Source: Tannerella sp.
Lineage (GTDB): Bacteria; Bacteroidota; Bacteroidia; Bacteroidales; Tannerellaceae
DNA length: 9,203 bases
Assembly (NCBI GenBank): GCA_031283785.1
Contig: JAITBC010000276.1
Span: 1 to 9,203, forward strand
Direction of reading: 5' to 3'
Shown: positions 6,298 through 9,203 of the stretch, piece by piece
Numbering within the stretch: the stretch's first letter is position 1
Layout of the letters: the number at the start of each line of letters is the position of its first letter
Notes under the pieces: generated by a model
Told to the model about the DNA's origin: nothing
Databases searched by the model: none
Seen by the model: only the letters and a program-made list of their open reading frames with translations
Position numbers and translations under genes: made by a program

Positions 6298-7392
6298 TCA
6301 GGGTATGTCGCCCGGTACTAAGTTTGAAACAAAACGGTTGAAACGGTCAATCTTGAATTTGTATCCCACATAAACAAAGGCTGACAGGTTATTTTTGTTG
6401 AAAAGAAAACGGCTCGTGTTCAGTTCGTCAATTTCATACAAAACATGCGCTCCGACAAAGTAATCTTTGTTATAATAGCAGGTTCCGGCACGGAAATAAT
6501 TGCATTTGCCTAATTTCGTTTCTTCGGTTGGGGTATGGTCGGTAAACATTTCGTATGAATAACGCTTTGCTGAAATGCCGATCATGTCGGAAACGAACAG
6601 TATCCAGTGGCTGCCTGCCACAAAATTGTACGAATAACCTATTCCGAGTTCATATTTTGACAGTTGTATTTTGTTTACACCCAGTTCCGAGATCCATTCG
6701 TTTTCCGTGATATACGTATTTTTGATATTTGTATGGAAGTCATAGTCGGCATATCCGAGCGCCGCGATAATCGTGCCGGCATTTTTCAGTTGGCGGAAGA
6801 CAGGATTAATCGTATTCCCGTAAGCCATTTTCTTTCCTCCGGGGAAAAAGGTCAACTGCGCCGACCTTGAGCGGAAATACGCGCCGTTCAATGCAATCTT
6901 TTCCGGTGAAACGCTATTGCCGTCCGGCATGAAATCTTTGAGGTTTGATATATTCAGGCTATTCAGCCATAATATTTCGGTAGTGACGGCAAAGAAACGC
7001 GAGTAAGTGTTAAAACTGAAACGCCTGTTATTCTTTTCGTCTCTGTCGCCAATACCCCAACTGTAACCTAATGAAAAAATGTTCCAGCCGATATCGGCGC
7101 CGGCATACAGTAATGGCCTGGAATCAAACAGTATGCGTTTTTCCGCATCATCTTTGGGATGAATGGTGAAGTAAGGCATCTGGAACGTAGTTGATAACCG
7201 GATTTTCAGCCTGTCTGCTTCGTTTTTGAGGTATTCGGGATTGTGTTTGTATATATTGTAAAATGCCGTATATTTGTCGTATATCCACGACGTTTGTACG
7301 GTATCCTTCTTTTGAGCGTAGATTTGACCCGTCAGTGATATGGATACCACGACAGACAGGAGAAAATACCGGTGAAAATAAAAAAAACGCAT
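6298..7392 (-). CDS. Secreted, probably outer-membrane beta-barrel protein of unknown function (DUF4421-like)
   Basis: The 364-residue protein begins with a signal peptide (1-26, 'FLLSVVVSISLTG', predicted cleavage IYA|QKK) and has no lipobox cysteine. The mature part is rich in alternating aromatic/hydrophobic strands, such as 'GADIGWNIFSLGYSWGIG', 'FSFNTYSRFFAVTTEILW', 'YELGIGYSYNFV' and the near-terminal 'SAFVYVGYKFKI'. This suggests an outer-membrane barrel. The overall pattern (an 'F.I.P.' stretch near residue 75, then 'LGYSWGIG') recalls the Bacteroidota DUF4421 family, but I assign that from memory and no function is known. The frame is open back to a TTG at 7398. The ATG at 7392 gives a cleaner signal peptide and is preferred. 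The gene lies 60 bases downstream of nagB on the same strand and could be cotranscribed, although a weak -7-like CATCTTTG lies in the gap at 7426-7419. A role linked to amino sugars would be only a guess. Confidence 0.75.
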   Translation of the reverse strand: MRFFYFHRYFLLSVVVSISLTGQIYAQKKDTVQTSWIYDKYTAFYNIYKHNPEYLKNEADRLKIRLSTTFQMPYFTIHPKDDAEKRILFDSRPLLYAGADIGWNIFSLGYSWGIGDRDEKNNRRFSFNTYSRFFAVTTEILWLNSLNISNLKDFMPDGNSVSPEKIALNGAYFRSRSAQLTFFPGGKKMAYGNTINPVFRQLKNAGTIIAALGYADYDFHTNIKNTYITENEWISELGVNKIQLSKYELGIGYSYNFVAGSHWILFVSDMIGISAKRYSYEMFTDHTPTEETKLGKCNYFRAGTCYYNKDYFVGAHVLYEIDELNTSRFLFNKNNLSAFVYVGYKFKIDRFNRFVSNLVPGDIP

Positions 7393-7428
7393 CTTCAAAG
7401 TCTGTTTTTAAGGACATGCAAAGATGCG
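7388..7428 (-). repeat. 8-bp inverted repeat overlapping the start codon of the putative barrel gene
   Basis: CGCATCTT (7388-7395) and AAGATGCG (7421-7428) are exact reverse complements separated by 25 bases. In the minus-strand transcript the downstream arm contains the AUG at 7392-7390. A folded stem would therefore cover the start codon. The arms are short and could be chance. Confidence 0.4.
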
Positions 7429-7452
7429 CACTTTCTTGATTTTGACATAGGT

Positions 7453-8262
7453 CTACAGCAAAGCCTTTGGATTGAGGTTGTCTTTTTCCATATCTTTGAA
7501 GTAGCGATATGTGCCCACTTTTATTTCCGCACAGGCCGCTTCGTCGCACACGATGACGCCTTTGGGGTGCATTTGCAGCGCAGTTATCGTCCACATCTGG
7601 TTGACGCTTCCTTCGATAGCCTGTTGCAACGCACGTGCCTTGTTATGCCCGTTTACGACAACGAGCACTTCTTTCGCATCCATTACGGTGCCTACGCCTA
7701 CCGTGAGTGCGGTTTTGGGAACTTTGCTTACGTCTCCACCGAAAAACCGTGAATTGGCAATTATTGTATCCGCAGTCAGCGATTTCACGCGTGTGCGCGA
7801 TGAGAGTGAAGAACCGGGTTCGTTGAACGCGACATGCCCGTCGGGACCTATCCCGCCGAGAAACAGATCAATACCTCCGGCTTCTTTTATGCGTCGTTCA
7901 TAACCGGCACATTCTTCTTCCATATTTTCTGCATTTCCGTTGAGGATATTTACATTTTTCTCCCGAATATCAATATGTTTGAAGAAATTATTCCACATGA
8001 AAGAGTGATAACTCTCCGGATGCTCTTTGGGTATTCCAACATATTCGTCCATGTTGAACGTGATCACATCTTTGAAAGAAACGATCCCCTCCCGATACAG
8101 TTTTATAAGCTCTTTGTACGTTCCGAGCGGGGACGAGCCTGTCGGTAAGCCGAGCACAAAAGGTTTCTCTGCGGTCGGCGTCGACCTGTTGATTTTCGCA
8201 GCAATATAGTATGCCGCCCATTCCGATAATATCTCGTAATTCGGTTCAATAATTACTCTCAT
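7453..8262 (-). CDS. nagB: Glucosamine-6-phosphate deaminase
   Basis: The 269-residue cytoplasmic enzyme converts glucosamine-6-phosphate to fructose-6-phosphate plus ammonia, feeding amino sugars from host glycans or the cell wall into glycolysis. It aligns with the 266-residue E. coli enzyme without gaps through the active site. Asp72 ('NMDEYVG'), Asp141 and His143 ('[12 protein letters not shown]') and Glu148 fall at the same numbers as the E. coli catalytic residues. '[16 protein letters not shown]' (37-52) is the phosphate/sugar-binding loop. Residues matching the E. coli allosteric GlcNAc-6-phosphate site are also present (Ser151, Ser152, Arg158, Lys160, Tyr254; Ser instead of Thr at 161), so allosteric activation is plausible. 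The ATG at 8262 matches the family start. No clear TAnnTTTG promoter is visible just upstream, so it may be read from the flavodiiron gene side. No nagA, transporter or NagC-type regulator is in the window. Confidence 0.97.
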   Translation of the reverse strand: MRVIIEPNYEILSEWAAYYIAAKINRSTPTAEKPFVLGLPTGSSPLGTYKELIKLYREGIVSFKDVITFNMDEYVGIPKEHPESYHSFMWNNFFKHIDIREKNVNILNGNAENMEEECAGYERRIKEAGGIDLFLGGIGPDGHVAFNEPGSSLSSRTRVKSLTADTIIANSRFFGGDVSKVPKTALTVGVGTVMDAKEVLVVVNGHNKARALQQAIEGSVNQMWTITALQMHPKGVIVCDEAACAEIKVGTYRYFKDMEKDNLNPKALL

Positions 8263-8289
8263 GATTTACTTTTTTCTAATGATTATGTT

Positions 8290-8406
8290 TCAGGATAAAA
8301 TTGGCTGTACGGTAATTGTCTCCGTATCGACGATTTCAAGGTGGCGTGGCGGGCGCGTGCAGCCCCGTTTGCCGTAACAGGGGAACGTGCTCTCTATATG
8401 CGTCAT
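8290..8406 (-). CDS. Possible 38-residue small protein between the flavodiiron gene and nagB
   Basis: An ATG at 8406, 14 bases after the flavodiiron stop, opens a 38-residue frame that ends with TGA 27 bases before nagB. This would fill an otherwise empty 158-base gap between two same-strand genes. The product has two cysteines five residues apart ('CYGKRGC', 10-16), a basic 'TRPPRH' stretch and a C-terminal hydrophobic/acidic half ('LEIVDTETITVQPIL'). It has no signal peptide or membrane helix. GGGAG touches the ATG, which is too close to be a normal ribosome binding site. The frame stays open upstream into the flavodiiron gene, so the openness itself is weak evidence. I do not recognise the protein. 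Alternatives are a leader or untranslated spacer for nagB. Confidence 0.3.
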   Translation of the reverse strand: MTHIESTFPCYGKRGCTRPPRHLEIVDTETITVQPILS

Positions 8407-8420
8407 CTCCCGCGTATTAC

Positions 8421-9203
8421 TTAACGTAAAAGTTCCGCCATCGCTTGCCCAAGTTCGATACACTGTCTTTCCGTACTTATGTTTTGCTTTTGTTCTACCG
8501 GATTGCCGACCGTTTTCCATTTCATTGTTTCCCCGAAAGCCGTTAAACGTTTGACGGCAGTTCCCGCCCATGTGAATGTGCCGAAACATCCGAATAAACG
8601 GTTTTTGATTTCACGTACTTCAATCTTACCTATCAATGCATCTATTTCCGGGAAGATGCCGCTGCTATAAGTCGGGCATCCTATTATCACGGCTTTATAA
8701 TTAAATATATCGCGCAGTATGTAGGATGCATGACTGGTGCTTGCATCATGCATGGCTATTTCGCGGACGCCACTGTCGGACAGGGAAGATGCAATGGTTT
8801 CGGCCATTTGTTCCGCATGTCCGTACATGCTCCCGTACACGAGCGTGACGCCGTTAACCCCTTCATAGCGGCTCAACCGGTCATATATTCCGATAGCTTT
8901 CGTTCGTTGTTCGGTCCATACCGGTCCATGTGTAGAACAGACCATACGGATATCCACGCCGGAAAGTTTATTCAAGGCTTTTTGTATGGGATTCCCGTAT
9001 TTTCCTACGATGTTGGAGTAATACCGGATCATTTCGTCCCAATAACGGGCAGTATTCATCTCCGTATCGAAAATTCCGCCGTCTAACGTACCGTATGTGC
9101 CGAACGCATCCGCCGAGAAGAGTATTTTATCTGTTTCATCGTACGTAAACATCACTTCCGGCCAGTGCACCATCGGTGCAGTATAAAATCTAAACGTGTG
9201 AGA
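8421..9203 (-). CDS. Flavodiiron protein (FprA-type A-type flavoprotein), C-terminal part
   Basis: The frame is open to the right edge and gives the last 260 residues of a protein normally about 400 long; the start lies outside the window. Flavodiiron proteins reduce O2 to water and/or NO to N2O in the cytoplasm of anaerobes, with electrons usually from rubredoxin. The end of the metallo-beta-lactamase-like diiron domain is visible. Three diiron ligands can be placed: His13 of the visible part in 'APMVHWPEVM', Asp32 in 'LFSADAFG', and His92 in 'VCSTHGPVW'. The HxExD cluster of the N-terminus is missing only because of the edge. The flavodoxin domain (about 118-260) shows the FMN phosphate loop 'YGSMYGHAEQMAETI' and the FMN loops 'GCPTYSSGIFPEI' and 'FGCFGTFTWAG'. 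No rubredoxin domain follows, so this is the simple two-domain class. Whether it prefers O2 or NO cannot be read from this part. Confidence 0.95.
   Translation of the reverse strand, partial: SHTFRFYTAPMVHWPEVMFTYDETDKILFSADAFGTYGTLDGGIFDTEMNTARYWDEMIRYYSNIVGKYGNPIQKALNKLSGVDIRMVCSTHGPVWTEQRTKAIGIYDRLSRYEGVNGVTLVYGSMYGHAEQMAETIASSLSDSGVREIAMHDASTSHASYILRDIFNYKAVIIGCPTYSSGIFPEIDALIGKIEVREIKNRLFGCFGTFTWAGTAVKRLTAFGETMKWKTVGNPVEQKQNISTERQCIELGQAMAELLR

Noticed and set aside
8345..8385. GC-rich hairpin (CCCC...GGGG) between the flavodiiron gene and nagB as a terminator
   Set aside because: The stem has a bulge and only about seven pairs, and it is not followed by a T-run on the minus strand.
8407..8589. 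Extension of the small ORF upstream to 8589 (99 residues)
   Set aside because: This part overlaps the flavodoxin domain of the flavodiiron gene in another frame, so the openness is explained by that gene. Only the part after its stop is considered.
1..9203. IS element, CRISPR array, tRNA or other RNA gene, or a new defence system
   Set aside because: No regularly spaced repeats, IS-type terminal inverted repeats, tRNA-like cloverleaf or rRNA-like stretch was seen. All long frames are accounted for by core metabolic genes, apart from the partial Rpn-family gene and the barrel candidate.

Overview
The window looks like chromosomal DNA from an anaerobic member of the Bacteroidota, most likely order Bacteroidales. 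Three things point there. Promoters carry the TAnnTTTG -7 box typical of this phylum. Start codons mostly lack a strong Shine-Dalgarno sequence and sit in AT-rich leaders. The gene content is also characteristic: a sodium-pumping methylmalonyl-CoA decarboxylase whose gamma subunit carries a lamin-tail domain, an Rpn/PD-(D/E)XK family protein, and a probable DUF4421-type outer-membrane protein. Genus cannot be set from the sequence alone.

Layout. Bases 1-272 (minus) hold the N-terminal 90 residues of an Rpn-family nuclease/transposase-like protein that runs off the left edge. Its promoter and that of the next block face away from each other across about 215 bases. Bases 487-5058 (plus) are a five-gene operon: methylmalonyl-CoA epimerase, carboxyltransferase alpha subunit, lamin-tail/OadG gamma subunit, biotin carrier protein, and membrane beta subunit. 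It ends at a strong intrinsic terminator (5092-5133). Bases 5281-6270 (plus) encode tryptophanyl-tRNA synthetase from its own promoter. The rest is on the minus strand and converges on trpS. Read in transcription order it holds the C-terminal 260 residues of a flavodiiron protein (cut by the right edge), a possible 38-residue small ORF, glucosamine-6-phosphate deaminase (nagB), and a secreted, probably outer-membrane, protein of unknown function.

How the genes work together. The operon is the last energy-conserving step of the succinate-to-propionate pathway. The epimerase interconverts (R)- and (S)-methylmalonyl-CoA. The alpha subunit moves the carboxyl group of (S)-methylmalonyl-CoA to biotin on the carrier. 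The beta subunit decarboxylates carboxybiotin and exports Na+, and the gamma subunit holds the complex together at the membrane. The mutase and any biotin carboxylase are not in the window. The flavodiiron protein suggests O2 or NO detoxification in an anaerobe. NagB feeds amino sugars into glycolysis.

The most unusual item is the gamma subunit, which places a secreted lamin-tail domain of about 150 residues in front of a normally tiny one-helix pump subunit. I did not find an IS element, CRISPR array, RNA gene or an evidently new multi-gene system. The window is mostly core metabolism.
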